This document shows positions 1 to 12,080 of a stretch of DNA of 64,000 nucleotides, in pieces. The number at the start of each line of letters is the position of its first letter. Within the stretch, counting starts at the first letter, position 1. The position numbers and the translations under genes are program-made. This DNA is from Xylaria sp. FL1777 (Eukaryota; Ascomycota; Sordariomycetes; Xylariales; Xylariaceae). The notes under the pieces were generated by a model, which worked only from the letters and a program-made list of their open reading frames with translations, ran no database searches and was not told where the DNA came from. The stretch covers positions 806,001 to 870,000 of the forward strand of contig MU400506.1 of the NCBI GenBank assembly GCA_022578965.1, written 5' to 3'.

Positions 1-993
1 GAAGCTCACCAACAACCTATCAATCCAGAAACGGCTCCCTTGGATGTAGAGGAGGAGGAGGATGACTATGAACCAGATTACTATGCCGCCGAGGATACCG
101 AACAACTCATGAACAAACTCGACTCTTCACCTTCAGATGAAAGGCGTGATTTGCAGGCGCCCGTATTAGGGGCATTAGCATTGCCAGCTTTCAAACTTCC
201 TCCTCCCCCCACCTTAGACCCAGAACAAGCAGCTAGAGTTGGTCAAGGTGCTATTGCTCGCGTCTTTGGCACAATGAAGACTCTCGAAGATCCCGCCACA
301 AAGAAATCTAAGGCCGGCCTGAACAGACTGGCCGCTAGCTCCTATGATCGTGACTCTTGGATAACCGTCATAACCCGTTTAGCTACTCGCGCGAATGCCG
401 GCCTGGATGAAATATCCGTCAAGGATGAAGACAGTACTATTGTGCTACCTACTGTCAACATGAGTGACAGTATACGGGAGATGCTCTACGCCTATGTGCT
501 CGAGGACTTCAGAAAACGCATCGACGTCGCGGTTACATGGTTGAGCGAGGAATGGTACAAGGAGCGTGTGCAGCAACGCCTTGCATCCTCCCCTGATCAG
601 CCATATGATGTTCCGGCAAACTATGAAAAATGGACGCTTCGTCTAGTTGATGCGTTTCTCCCGTATCTCCATTCACAAGACAAAGTCTTGACACGTTTTC
701 TAAGTGAATTGCCCGAACTCACCGTCTCAATACTCGCGAGAATCAATACTCTATGTCGAGATCCAAGTCTAGTAAATCTCGCCCTCACCAGTTTATATTA
801 CCTTGTAATGTTCCGTCCACCTGTCAGGAACATTGCTCTTGATACGATCCAGGATATCTGGACGGAATACGAAGATGCACGGCCCACGGCTGCTAAATAC
901 CTTCAAAGGTGGCGTCCTGGTTTCGTGGACGCAGCGCAACAAGGCGCGGGTGGCACACCTATAGGGACCAACGGCGCGGCTGTTGCAACATGA
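1..993 (+). CDS. Symplekin/Pta1-type mRNA cleavage and polyadenylation factor subunit, C-terminal part (5' end outside window)
   Basis: The frame is open from base 1 and runs to a TGA at 991-993, giving about 330 residues of the C-terminal part of a longer protein; the true start lies upstream of the window. An acidic segment (EEEEDDYEPDYYAAED) is followed by a proline-rich stretch (FKLPPPPTLDPEQAARVGQG) and a helical region with RDSWITVITRLATRA and a C-terminal helical repeat ending in LQRWRPGF. This pattern resembles the C-terminal region of fungal Pta1/symplekin, a scaffold of the cleavage and polyadenylation factor that links cleavage, poly(A) addition and RNA polymerase II phosphatase activity in the nucleus. 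The last 17 residues after the tryptophan motif are low-complexity G/A/T. No intron is needed in the visible part. Assignment is by remembered family pattern only. A possible AATAAA poly(A) signal lies at 1304-1309. Confidence 0.7.
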   Translation, partial: EAHQQPINPETAPLDVEEEEDDYEPDYYAAEDTEQLMNKLDSSPSDERRDLQAPVLGALALPAFKLPPPPTLDPEQAARVGQGAIARVFGTMKTLEDPATKKSKAGLNRLAASSYDRDSWITVITRLATRANAGLDEISVKDEDSTIVLPTVNMSDSIREMLYAYVLEDFRKRIDVAVTWLSEEWYKERVQQRLASSPDQPYDVPANYEKWTLRLVDAFLPYLHSQDKVLTRFLSELPELTVSILARINTLCRDPSLVNLALTSLYYLVMFRPPVRNIALDTIQDIWTEYEDARPTAAKYLQRWRPGFVDAAQQGAGGTPIGTNGAAVAT

Positions 994-3362
994 TACCCGA
1001 AGAACATAGTTAGCCCAGCAAGCAGAATGAGCATGATAAGGTTCATAGTGTATAATAATGTTTTCGAATTGGTATGGCAGAGAGCGGCTGGGTCCAAAAG
1101 GGAAGGCATTCAGTCCAGCATGACTTTGACACCAGCTAGTCTAGAGTATGGCGTTTGGAAAAGGGAATTACCTGTATACTCTTTAACACCGGGTAAGGCT
1201 TTGTACGTAAAAAGCAGGTAGTGGCTTCAAAGAAGGCGCCTTCGATGGAGGACCAGACAAGAAGTAGTTGCCGGCTTGGGGCCTCTACATCCTAGTGTGC
1301 ATAAATAAATTGAGTCGCTCAAATTATTCAATATGACAGTAGCTTCGGGGTTTCGCCATTTCGGGTTCCTTAGTGAAAGTACGACATGATTTTCTCATAT
1401 CTACTGTTCCGAGTTTCTATTAATTTTGAGTACTAGGCCTATTAATTAGGGTCAATTATATAATTGGCAACCTCTGTCTACTTATGCGCAGGGATGCAGA
1501 AGGTAGGCAGGAAATGCTGTACCCAGTTCTAACCTCAGTCAAAGGGCTAAGAGGTCTTTCCATAATATGCCCACGTTCACGCAATAGGTTCTGCATAAAG
1601 CGTTGTGTGTAATTAAAACATGCAGATATAATGCAAAAATAGACACCTGGTAGAACAAACAGCGTCTATTAATCTCCAACCCTGTTTTCTTATTATCTAC
1701 GGGTTCTCGGTACCGATTTGAGGGCGACTCGCTTCGGGCTACAATCAGCCTGTGGTTGCCCGTTTATGCCAAGCTTACATACCTACATAAGCACCAGTAC
1801 GTGTAGACAAGCGTATTTCCACTTTACACTTTACTTTACGTGACGTATGTAAAGCCATCCATGACAACTTAGGTGCGTCCATTCAAGGTTCGTCCCGCCT
1901 CTCCTACCCGTTAAGCCAGGGGTAAAGAAGGGGGTCGCATTGTCACGAATTGGACCAAGGCGGGACCTCGAGGCATCAATCGGATAATTTCTCCACCCTC
2001 CACAACCAAACGCAGAACCGCCGGGAGCAGAAGTAGTCGAAACTACATGCACTATGTAGGTAATGAGACATGGCCGTGAGGGTTTCATAAACAAAAGAAA
2101 TACCACGACCCGATCTTGTAATTAGTGAGAACCTCCAAGGCGTGACTTGACTGCCTGCGTGCGCACGGCCAATATGTTCCCATTGATCGAGTTGGACATG
2201 GCAAACATCGCTGGTGGCTTTGTTTTATATACGTCTCACGTTGGCAGCCGCCATGGCAAATGGATTTTCCCATAGATTTTCACAGGTATGGATGGGAGAT
2301 TGCGGTTCACGCGTGTCAATGCGCACGCGATGGCCACCTCAATGTCCCAATACTAAGTCCGCAGCAGGCCATTATAGCACTCGGAATAGAAACGGGACGG
2401 GTTGGCATGTCGAAGTTTGTTTGGGCGTATAGAAAACAGGTTAGAATTGAGGGTATAGTTTCTATTTGTTGCTGCTTTACCGCCCACATTGTACGCAGTA
2501 ATTTTGGTGTAAACGGGCGCTATAGATAGATTTTCTAGTAGGTCGGTTTGAGTCAGGGGATCTCCTGTGGCTTTCGACTTGTCTCAACCAATTTGCATCG
2601 CAATCTCTCAGCCACAATTTTAACTCGCGCCAGTTCAAAATGGATGCATATGCAAGTACTTAAGGGATACTGTGTGTCCACTGTACCCATCAAGCAGACA
2701 GGTACGACGCGAGGGTACGGCACTTAACCTAAGGTGAGTATCGCATACTGCATATAGTTAGTTAGTGCTGCAGTCCGCTGTTAACATGTTCCAGACCACA
2801 GGCATCAGGGATACAGTGCAGTTCATTACTCAGTGGTCGTGTAAATTCAGGCCATCAACATCAACAACGCCCACCACCATCACCACAGCATTGCTGTGAT
2901 ACTCCGACCACAAGACGACCCCATCCTTGCTGGGCCAGCCCATCCGTGTGTGTGTACAGGTGCTCAGAACATGGGGTCGACCCGTGCCGACTCGCACTTC
3001 TTATCGCAACACACCTTAATGCGATTTGTGTTTACGTAGGAGAGAAAAAGAAACATTTTTCAAAGTCATCGATCAATCTCTCGCTATCCAACCCAGATAC
3101 ATTCCATTGCGTATGATCTACCCACTTCTCGCCCTCACTATCTAGATTACATATTAGCTTTACTTATCCGTTTCCCTACTACCACTGCTGCTGCTACTGC
3201 TACTGCTACTACTACCTCTGGCGCTCTATCGAAATCAGTATAGCGGTGTCAATTGAAGCCCTTGTGAAGCTCATGTGAGCCCTTCATCTCCGTCCGTCCA
3301 GAGTGCGTCCACGTCAGCCACGCTTCCAACCACCATTCGCCGACTACAACAATTGCTTAGAA
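994..3362. other. Intergenic spacer between the Pta1-like gene and the SHE3-domain gene
   Basis: No convincing gene is visible. Open frames here have skewed composition and no recognisable motif. The spacer holds the 3' flank of the Pta1-like gene (AATAAA at 1304-1309), a short CTG/CTA trinucleotide microsatellite at about 3184-3215, and at its right end the probable promoter and 5' leader of the SHE3-domain gene. The stretch 3257-3400 may be coding (see the finding on that gene's start). Confidence 0.5.
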
Positions 3363-4849
3363 ATGCCCAGTCGGTTACAGAAAGCACGGCCAGGCCACAC
3401 ATCATCTATTGTTACCCCTGCTTCGAACACTGCCAAAGAGACCAACAACGGTATGCGAAGTACTTGGTTCTCTTTCATTTGATTCAGTCCGACCGCCTAG
3501 AGTTTTCGGACCCTTTGTATTAAATTCATTTTGCGCTTGCGAACAAAGTGAAACATACAGTCTGTCCTAGCGAAGAACAATACGGCATCCTAGCTAACTA
3601 TTGTTGTGCAACAGCATCCACCCATATATATGCTACTTCAAACCAGACTCCGAAATCTACGTCCTCGCCTGCTTCGAACGGCGCTATGAATTTCATTCGC
3701 TCCAACGGCGCATCTCACGATCCTACGAATAACTACGTTACTTCTACCATACGAACTGTCCGGAGCTTCGACGCTTCCTCAGATACCTCCTCTTCTGAAC
3801 CCCATTCCGCACGCAACAGTGGCTTCGCTAGCTCGGTGAATAGCAACGTCAGCGGAGCTTCATATACTTCTCAAACGCAACAAACTCCCAGCCCGTCTGT
3901 ACCAAGTCTAAGATCTAAACCTTCCAATTCCGCTTTAGGGAAATCCTACAACGCAGGCTCACAGATGTCGTCCAGCGATGCAACCCTAAGGGGCAGGGAA
4001 AACGGAGCAGATAGCTCGTTATTCCTCCAGGTCCCAGATCCACCCTTAGCCGACGAACATTCGTCTGGTCGTGAGGGGTCGCCACAATGGGACGGTGCTG
4101 TCGGGAAGGCTGGGCTTGGGAAGACGGGCCGAGTGATAAATAAGTTGGTATCCGACAACGAAGTCCTAAAGCGTGACTTAAAGATTGAGCGGTTAAAGGC
4201 AGAGGAATCGAAACAGGCGGCGAAGCTAGTTGAAGATAAGATGGAGCGAATGATCTCAGATTATGAGTCACGACTGCTGGAAGCCAATGTTACGAAAACC
4301 CTACTAAGCCGGAAAGAACGTCAAGTGGAGCATTTGCAAAGCTCGGTTGAGTTGGAGAAGAAGCGTACCGCAGATGCTCAAGAAAAAGAACGAATATGGC
4401 GAGACGAAGTGGAAAGCACCCGCCGTACTACCAAAGTTCAAGTTGAAGAGGCCAACTCGCATGCCGCATTGATGGAGGGCCGGTACAATGCCATTTCATC
4501 ACATTGGAAAGACCAAGGTGAAGAGGTCAAACGTGCTATGACAACCATGAACGGACGAATCAAAGCTTTAGTCGACGAGAGACTAAAGGATGATGAGAAG
4601 ATCAATGTCTTACGAGATCTATGCGATCAACAAGACGTCAATATCCGAGACCTAAGGAGGCAAAGGGACGAAATTAGCCAAAAATTCGAAGCCTATAAAC
4701 GCGAACAGGAGGAAGCCCTGCGAGCTATCAAGGATAATGCACGCAAGAGGGAAGAAGAACAGTTGATGACGATAGAAGAGACAAAACAAGTGCTAGGCCA
4801 GCTGAAGTGGGCGCTTAACGTGAAGCGCAACGTGAAGGGGGCCGAATGA
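3363..4849 (+). CDS. SHE3-domain coiled-coil protein (SWI5-dependent HO expression protein 3 family)
   Basis: Model: exon 1 3363-3450, intron 3451-3614 (donor GTATGC, branch CTAAC, acceptor CAACAG), exon 2 3615-4849; the phase-1 join makes an alanine codon and gives 440 residues. The N-terminal 200 residues are Ser/Thr/Asn-rich and disordered. From about residue 200 (GKTGRVINKLVSDNEVLKRD) to the end the protein is a long coiled coil with heptads, including the family-like block SRLLEANVTKTLLSRKERQV. Yeast She3 tethers mRNAs and ER to the type V myosin Myo4. Filamentous fungi carry a conserved protein with the same domain whose role is less clear, so mRNA or organelle transport is an inference. 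The start is uncertain: the region just upstream also reads as plausible protein in another frame. Confidence 0.75.
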
Positions 4850-7840
4850 AGGGCGTCTCGTTAATTCATATCAACTTAGAACATCCCGCTGGCGGCCCTT
4901 TTTTCTTCCTCCCGGGTGGGTTCGAGATGATTTATCGTTCCAGGGTGCTCGATAAATCCAAAAATCCCCCCTCACCACTACATCGCGATCATCACGGACA
5001 TACTCTCGGGACACGACTTGATATACTTGGACTGCATGGCTTGGCCGGATAGAATGGTTTGGCGACTCCTAACCCCCTAATCAACCTGGATAATGTGGTA
5101 CAAGACATTCGGTATGGCGAAAGGCGTTTAAAGGGCCAAACGAACCTAATGACACTAGAATACGCCCTTGCTATTGCTAGCCTTGATAGGCTCTATGCAG
5201 AGATTTAGCAGCCCGTCAATTCAGCGTCAGTTCAAACAACAGGCAACTAGATGACTGGGCAGATCTATGACTAAATTGTACAAGCACGAGCACAAGCACA
5301 AGCATTCAATGATTCTTCAATTTCCCCCTCTTCAATGTTGTATATACCCATTAATTCGAACCTTCAGGTAGAGAGAATCTACGTTTCACTATTGACAAGT
5401 TATGTAAATTCTATGTGTATCATTAACAACTCACCTATATATATAGTGTATGCTTAACAAAGGTGCTCTATGCAACGTCAGAGGCTTGAACCTCCTCGAC
5501 CTAAGGCGCTCGACAGCACTTGACGAAATTTGGACCTCATGCCTCTAGAAATAACTCTTCGATGATTGTAGGCGCGAAGCACATCACTCCAAGCCTGAGC
5601 GGAAATTTCAGTTAAGTCCTAGTAATATTCCCCCTCAGTAGTGTCTCATAGAATATCCTTCCAGTTGTAAGCCCAACGTAATTGTTACCGGTTGCCTTGA
5701 GTTTGTTCACGTCTTGTTGGTTGGCACACAGCTACGCTCTCTATTACTGGAAAGTATTATATATGTTTTCTAAAAAAAAATTAAAATAAAAAAAGATGAA
5801 TTATGTGATGATGGGGGAAAGGGGGAGGGGAAAGGGGTTCATCTTTTAATGACGCCCATTCCTTTTGCCTTCTCTTATTTCTCCCCTGTTGTATGTACTA
5901 ATCGAGTAACCGCGTTATTTTGACTTAATGGGCTAGATGTATTTAGGCTTATGAATTCGAAGGTACCTATAAAGGTCCTAAAGATAAGTTTATATGAAGT
6001 AAAACGTTCAAGACTACCTTTTTCATAGATATACCTTTGATAGATAATTGTTCTATGCACCCTGTATCCTTAACTTAGTGGTATTGATAAGCTTAGCTGG
6101 GTGTATTATTATTTTGCTTGTCTTTAATCATCCATGTGGTTGGCTTTCAGATATATCTGCTCCTCAAGTGCCTACAATGAACGGTATGGTATTTCTTGCG
6201 GTCTAGTCTTTTGTAGATGTACATACATTAGCATGCATTAGATACAGGCAGGTACAACTTATCTTGCAGATGAACTACAGCAGAGGGAGGCAGTTACTTG
6301 GTACCTAGGTACAAGAATAGATCACTCAGAGGAGCACTGTGGTCAGTGTGTGCCTCGTACTAAGTCCATTTTGTGCCTTTCAAAATATGAAAGCAGGCAC
6401 ACACCTGGGCAGTCAAGTTTGGTACCTTATATGTACCTAGGTAATACATGTCACTTGCCCATACAGCACGAAGAAGTCCAGATAACATGTAAGCAGCTGC
6501 AAGCAGTCAAGCCGCCCAACTTGCTAACCTCATGTTTCTAAGTTTGGTTGTGTATTAAGCTACACAGTACTACAGCTTTATTCCGCGACAAGTTGGTGTC
6601 TTACCCGTGAACCTAGTAGACACCAGCCTGTTGTATTAACAGACGTGCTAGTTCAAGGAGCAAAGCAAGAAGCAAGAACCTCTTGGGGCCATTGGATGTT
6701 TTCTCTAGGTGCATCAACACTTCGTTGCAGATGAACTAAGGTTTATCTTTGTAGCTGAATGCTCAGGTATACTTGACCTCGCTTAGACAAGAGCACATTT
6801 ATTTACGCACCCACTTCGGACTCATTATCAACTTCACGCTACCACCACAAGATTCTTATCCCCCAAGTCCCCCGATCTCTCCATTCCCAAACATCTTCAA
6901 ACCTCATATAGCAGCTACTAGTTCTGCTCATATACGTAAGTAACTCCGCGTTTTTGTCAACCCGAGACTAGGTATATCGAGGGCCTCTCTCTATTCAGAT
7001 CTAGGTCAGATACTGTGATAACGGCGATCTGATTCCGCGTCCTCCTGCCACCTCCGTTGAACACCGATCTGCCTCTATATACCCTCTGCTAACATGCACT
7101 GCAGACAGACAAGAGTCGGCGTAACAAACCCTTGCTAGACCAAGTATCGTAAGTACATTTCTACCAGCCTTCCTGCGCGCAGCAGTGTTTGCTTCACGCA
7201 CATCCATATCATTGAATTTTAGGCTGTCCTGGGCTCGTGTGCTTGCCCAAGCTTCACAGAGCCTACACAGGTACCTGGGTAACCAGGCGACAGACGCCTG
7301 GTTGTCTAGGCTGCTGTTTCCATTCTGTTTTCCCTTTCCTTCTTCTCTCCCCTCGCCTTGTTTCTCCCCTGTTCCCCTCTTCTGTTCTACCTCCTCTCTT
7401 CTTCACCATCTCTTTGCTTTTGTCTTCTTTGTACATTCACTTTACCATCAACCTCTACTACACAACCAAAATCATAAACAAACATTAAACTTCACTGTAC
7501 ACTCTGAAACAATCCTAGCTGTTCTTTCTTCTGTACAACATCTGTATTACATGACCTGTAATTCCCCGATTGTAACATCAACTCTCCTGGAATGGCATAT
7601 TCCTAAAACTTGCATACATCTTGTCTGAGGTATGGATGCCAAGCATATCTTAAGACCATTTACATTAGGCTGCTTGCCTTAGGAAATTTGTATGCTCAAA
7701 ATTGCCCTTTTTTCTACCATCCTTCTCACTTTATTCATGTTCTGCTAATCCCACCAACTACCCTATCACCCTCAATAAGGCGACCATGACGCGATGATCT
7801 TTGGGCTCTAACTGACTATGTTTGCAGTGGTCTTCTCATC
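4850..7840. other. Gene-free spacer, about 3 kb, with microsatellite-like and palindromic motifs
   Basis: No open frame looks coding. An A/T-rich tract (runs of A and T) lies at about 5770-5800, followed by a purine-rich run of G and A at 5811-5840. ACCTAGG/GGTACCT palindromic motifs occur at about 6300-6312 and 6420-6445. A strongly pyrimidine-rich tract at 7318-7450 precedes the next gene and looks like a fungal promoter/5' leader. A possible 5'-UTR intron of the downstream gene runs from GTATGG at 7630 to TTTGCAG ending at 7827, with an ACTGAC branch-like site 13 bases before its end; this intron is inferred from motifs only. Confidence 0.5.
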
Positions 7841-10800
7841 ATGGCCTCAGCTGCCGACACCCTGGAACGGGTGGTCCCGGAGTGGTCCGCGAGGGCCACT
7901 ACCGAGGCCACCTCCAGGACGGATGCAGTACGTTTGCATGACACAGAACCCATGGAGTTCATATTGAGCTCCAACTGGGCACTGAGAACAGACGGCGTAA
8001 AAGACTTCTATGAAGCCTTGTACAAGCACGACGAGGTATCTCACACCCTATATTCATTTTACATCACCTGCCTTGTTTAAACTCACCATTAACTTGTCTA
8101 TAGAACTTTGAGATCCAATATGATCACATCATCCAAGGGTTTAGAATCAAGTGTTTCTCACACAATGAAGTGAGGATCGTAGGTCTGGTGAAGGACGCCC
8201 TGGACATGTTAGTCCAGAAGGAAACCGAGAAAGGACTCGTTAGTTTGCATGAACTTAGGCACATCTGTTATGAGAGATGTCTAACGAAGCTACAGGAAAA
8301 GAGCGCCAAGGTAATCAGCCTTGAGGACTGGCGGAAGAACAAGCGGCCAGGTGAAGAAACTGAAGTTTCTGAAAAGTACTCTTTTCCTCGAGATGTCGCT
8401 ATGTGCAATATAAGGGACACTTGGAAAATTCCAGAGATCTGGGTTAAGAAGGGCATCACTACAAGCCTAATGCTCCCGGAAAGTGCGCTGTCTCAAGTAC
8501 AGCAACTGACTGGTGCTGTACTGGTCCCCAGTTCTGATGGACATACAATCTACGTTGGAGCATGCAGAGCCGAAAACGTTACCGTAGCGAAACAGAAACT
8601 GGATATACTGGTCCGATTCTTCGTAAGTTGTTAACTGAACTCTTCAGCTTTGTTGGGATTGTGTAACTGATGTTTTAGTCGTTAATACCGAGAGATATGA
8701 CGCAAATCGTCGAAATCTTTCTCTATAGCGAAGGGGACAGATCTGTTAAGGGAGAGTATAGATATGTTGCAGATGGGAATGACAAACTTCTCAGAGGCTA
8801 TGTTCTTGATCGTTTCGACTGGCCACATCCTAGCCAGCGTTATCCTGTGATTTTCCAGAAGGGTGTGCTCGTACGATTGAACCCAAACAATGAACCCTGG
8901 GAAGAAGCGCAGACTTTATCTGACAGACTATTACCCATTGCAAAGGAGGATGGCGCCAGGGAGGAGTTTGGTGCATTTAAATTGAATAGCTGGAGATATC
9001 CGGCTAAGAGTGCAGTTTTCAGGTCTCCGGATACTTCTACGAATCGGTCGGGACAGAACCACACAACTCAACATATACTCCTGCCTGAGATCGAAAGCTG
9101 GGTTTCTAGTCTTCCAGCCTCAGATCATAAAGAGCCTAGTTCAAGTCGCCAAACAGCTATCCCGGTTTCTCAAGCATCGACCAGAGCTACTCACGGCGAA
9201 CACAATAAAGGAGAACCGGAGCAACGGCCACATGCATCTACGTATTGTAAATCTAACCAGAGCTCTGCAATGTCTGGAGATAAATACAGTAAAGTAACTG
9301 ATTTGAGCGGACATCAAAATCAGCAACCTAGCGCAGCTACAAACCTGTCGAAATCCAGCGCCGCTCAGCAGCGAGCCAGTCAAGATTCCCCTCAGTCTCC
9401 GCTGCTTGTTATTTCAGGTGCGCCAATAAATGATGAGTCTACGGAACTTCTCATAGATTTAAAGGGTACTCCAGATGACAATTCCACGTCTGTTGCGGCT
9501 CCGAGGCAGCCTCAACCTAACAAGCCTTGCCCTTTTGAGCTCCTTTGGAGTCAATGTAGACGATCTCCAAGGGAAACAACACTAGGGGCTGAAGGAGACA
9601 AAAATGGCAGATCTGATCTGAGACTCCCCCTGTCTACGGAAACAGGCGAAATTCAGCTTCCTAAGAATGATGAGAAGGGCTCTCGGTCCTTTCATATGAC
9701 CATGAACCAGAAAGCCGGCTCACGCACGACCCAGAACAACATATTCCCCGAATTTGACCCAAATATGATGACGTCGATAAATAATTCATTGGCAATCTTG
9801 ATGGCACCCTTAAGGATGTGGACAGGTATTGTTGACCTCAGAATTGAGTTGGGACGATTCTATTTTTTGAACGTTAAAAAGTCCCGCATCCAAGAACCAG
9901 GGGAGGATGACGACGAGAAGCATTATATGCTGAGCCGCATTAGAACTGAATTAAACAAGAGGCATACAGCCAAAGAGAAGTTTCATTTTACCCGAGTGCT
10001 GACCAGTTTAGGTGCCGACGCCAATCATATTGCTCGTATGAGTGATAACCTAGGCAACCCATTGTGGAAGCGTCCGGTTGATGGGCGATCATCAATATTC
10101 GAGTTCATTTGTCGAAGAACGCTAGAAGATGCAGAATTGAATTTCATCGTTGAAATAGACACGACAAAATTCTCACATAGGGTCAAACAATTCAAACCAG
10201 ACCATAACTGCTTCATGGTCCACTGCACCAAGCGAGTCTGGGACTTCCGTCTCGTGCTTTCAGTGTCACAGGATTTGGACGATACATGCCAACGTTTTGC
10301 CGAAGATCTCGTGAGCTCACTCCGAGTCATGTAGGTCTGATCCAATATATTACCCTTCAGAGAATTTGACTAACCGTATATCAGGCCCAACGACGATCGA
10401 CTTCCAGAACTAGAGGTGTCTTATAACAAGAGCTACAACGTCGAAGTCCTCGCAGTTCGCACGCGCAACAAAGCCTGTTGTATCAGCGAAGTGAGCACAT
10501 CAAATACCTGCTCAACCCAGACTGGCCCCCACCGAGACGTTCAGCAGTTGCATATCGACGAAATTTGGGAGATGGGCCTACTGAGCATAGGCGAGATTGA
10601 ACAACGCATACAGCTCAAGTTTGCCCGTTACAAAGATAACGAACGCCCTGACATTCCACTAGTCTGGTATGAAGCCTTCTTGAAATCGGACACCTTTTCT
10701 ACAGCGTTTGAACAGAACGAAAAATTGGAATTTGGCAGTGAAGTCAAGTGGGAGTCGGAAGGGCTTCTCAAGAGCGGGGCCGTTGAGGGACTTGTCCGGA

Positions 10801-10931
10801 AGGCAGCCACTATGATAAAGAATATGGATGGCGTGGGTTACTGGAATGACAATCACCAGGAGGAGTTGTTGCGCCGGATTGCTCCAGTGGAAAAGTCCAC
10901 GAAGGGACGGGCCCTGGCCAAGTTCTGGTAG
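7841..10931 (+). CDS. Uncharacterised fungal protein with KH-like segment (970 residues, four exons)
   Basis: Exons are 7841-8035, 8104-8622, 8679-10330 and 10385-10931. Introns of 68, 56 and 54 nt have GTATCT, GTAAGT and GTAGGT donors and TTAAC/CTGAT/CTAAC branch sites, and all joins keep frame; the third join makes an ATG codon from AT plus G. Residues about 180-238 read as a degenerate KH-type RNA-binding fold (MLPESALSQVQQLTGAVLVP then VAKQKLDILVRFF). Residues about 330-560 are polar and disordered. The C-terminal 400 residues are folded and rich in aromatic residues (IPLVWYEAFLKSD and others). I do not recognise a named family with certainty; it resembles large fungal proteins of unknown function. 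There is no signal peptide or membrane segment. An RNA-related role is only a guess from the KH-like part. Confidence 0.75.
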
Positions 10932-12080
10932 CATCGTCGGATAGATGCCAGTCTCCATTCGACTTGTGTCAGATCCCTCCTCACCCCCTCATATTCGCTC
11001 AATATTCAACTGTCTCTAAGAGCCTTCCTTGGTCGTACGCGACATTTCCACTCCAGAAACATCCCTTTTTTCGTCCTCGCTTGACAAGGTTACAGGCTCG
11101 ATGAACAATAAGATGGTTGTCTTTTGTCTTATATCCCGCCTATGCATACTTCTGCCTTTACATGTCTCCTCGTATGCCCCGTCTGCTTCTCGGGTTCTTT
11201 CACTGTTGGTGAGCTGAGGTCGAGTAAAGCAAGACTAGGGGCACGTTGCGATTACAGCCAAAGTTTGGATCTGATGGTCTCATCCTAATCCCTCCGTTAC
11301 GTTTTCGGTCCAGAAGTACGAGGTTGGCTACGGACATACTCGCGCTGCCAGGGCAAGGGTTCTTCCTAAATGCTACAGGAAATGGGTCGTGATATTTGTG
11401 TGTTGCTCTTCTTTCTTTTCGCTATGACACACCAATGGATCTGGTGAATTCCCTTTGTTCATTGAGTGTGCATGACGACCTCTCGCACAGTGGATAGGCA
11501 AGAAGTAGCATAAATAGGTTTATATCCGCGCTTGATGCGCTGATTGACTAATTCCGTATTGCTCAATGCAGAAAATTGAGTTCTATAATTGCGTATTTCG
11601 TGATAGCTACCTAGGTATTTTGTAAGATGAATGGAAGGTTAAGCAGCACTAGATGGTCTCATAAACTACGGGGATATTGTGCCTTCCGATTTTAAAGCAC
11701 GCTACCGACGCCCTCAACACTCGTAAGAGAGAATAGGTTCAATAGGTAGACTTATTCATCATTTGTCAACGTTTCGAGTTTTGCGTAAGGGTGTATGGGA
11801 AAGATCCCATGCCCAATCTGAAGAGCTACTATCAAGTCTACTGTACAACCATGCTTCGTTTCGGGCCATTTGGTTGAAGTAGGATATGTTAAAGACTAGT
11901 GCTTTCGCATCTGCTCGAAACATTTGAGTGTGCCTGTCTCCATGTTGATTCTACTCTAACCATTCTCTCAGCCTAGACCTATTGTTCTTAGTTCGAAGCG
12001 CTGGCATGTTGCTGAGCTCGGCGAGAACCACTCTTGTGCCGGAGGAGCCTCGTCCTGAGTGAATATGAGCGCGCTTTCCC
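10932..12080. other. Convergent intergenic spacer between the 970-residue protein gene and verprolin
   Basis: This is the 3' flank of two convergent genes. No coding frame is convincing. Bases 11220-12000 are unremarkable mixed sequence; one TACCTAGGTA motif lies at about 11610. Confidence 0.5.

Noticed and set aside
1831..2106. Minus-strand 91-codon frame in the left spacer
   Set aside because: No motif, no splice context and irregular composition; regarded as a chance frame.
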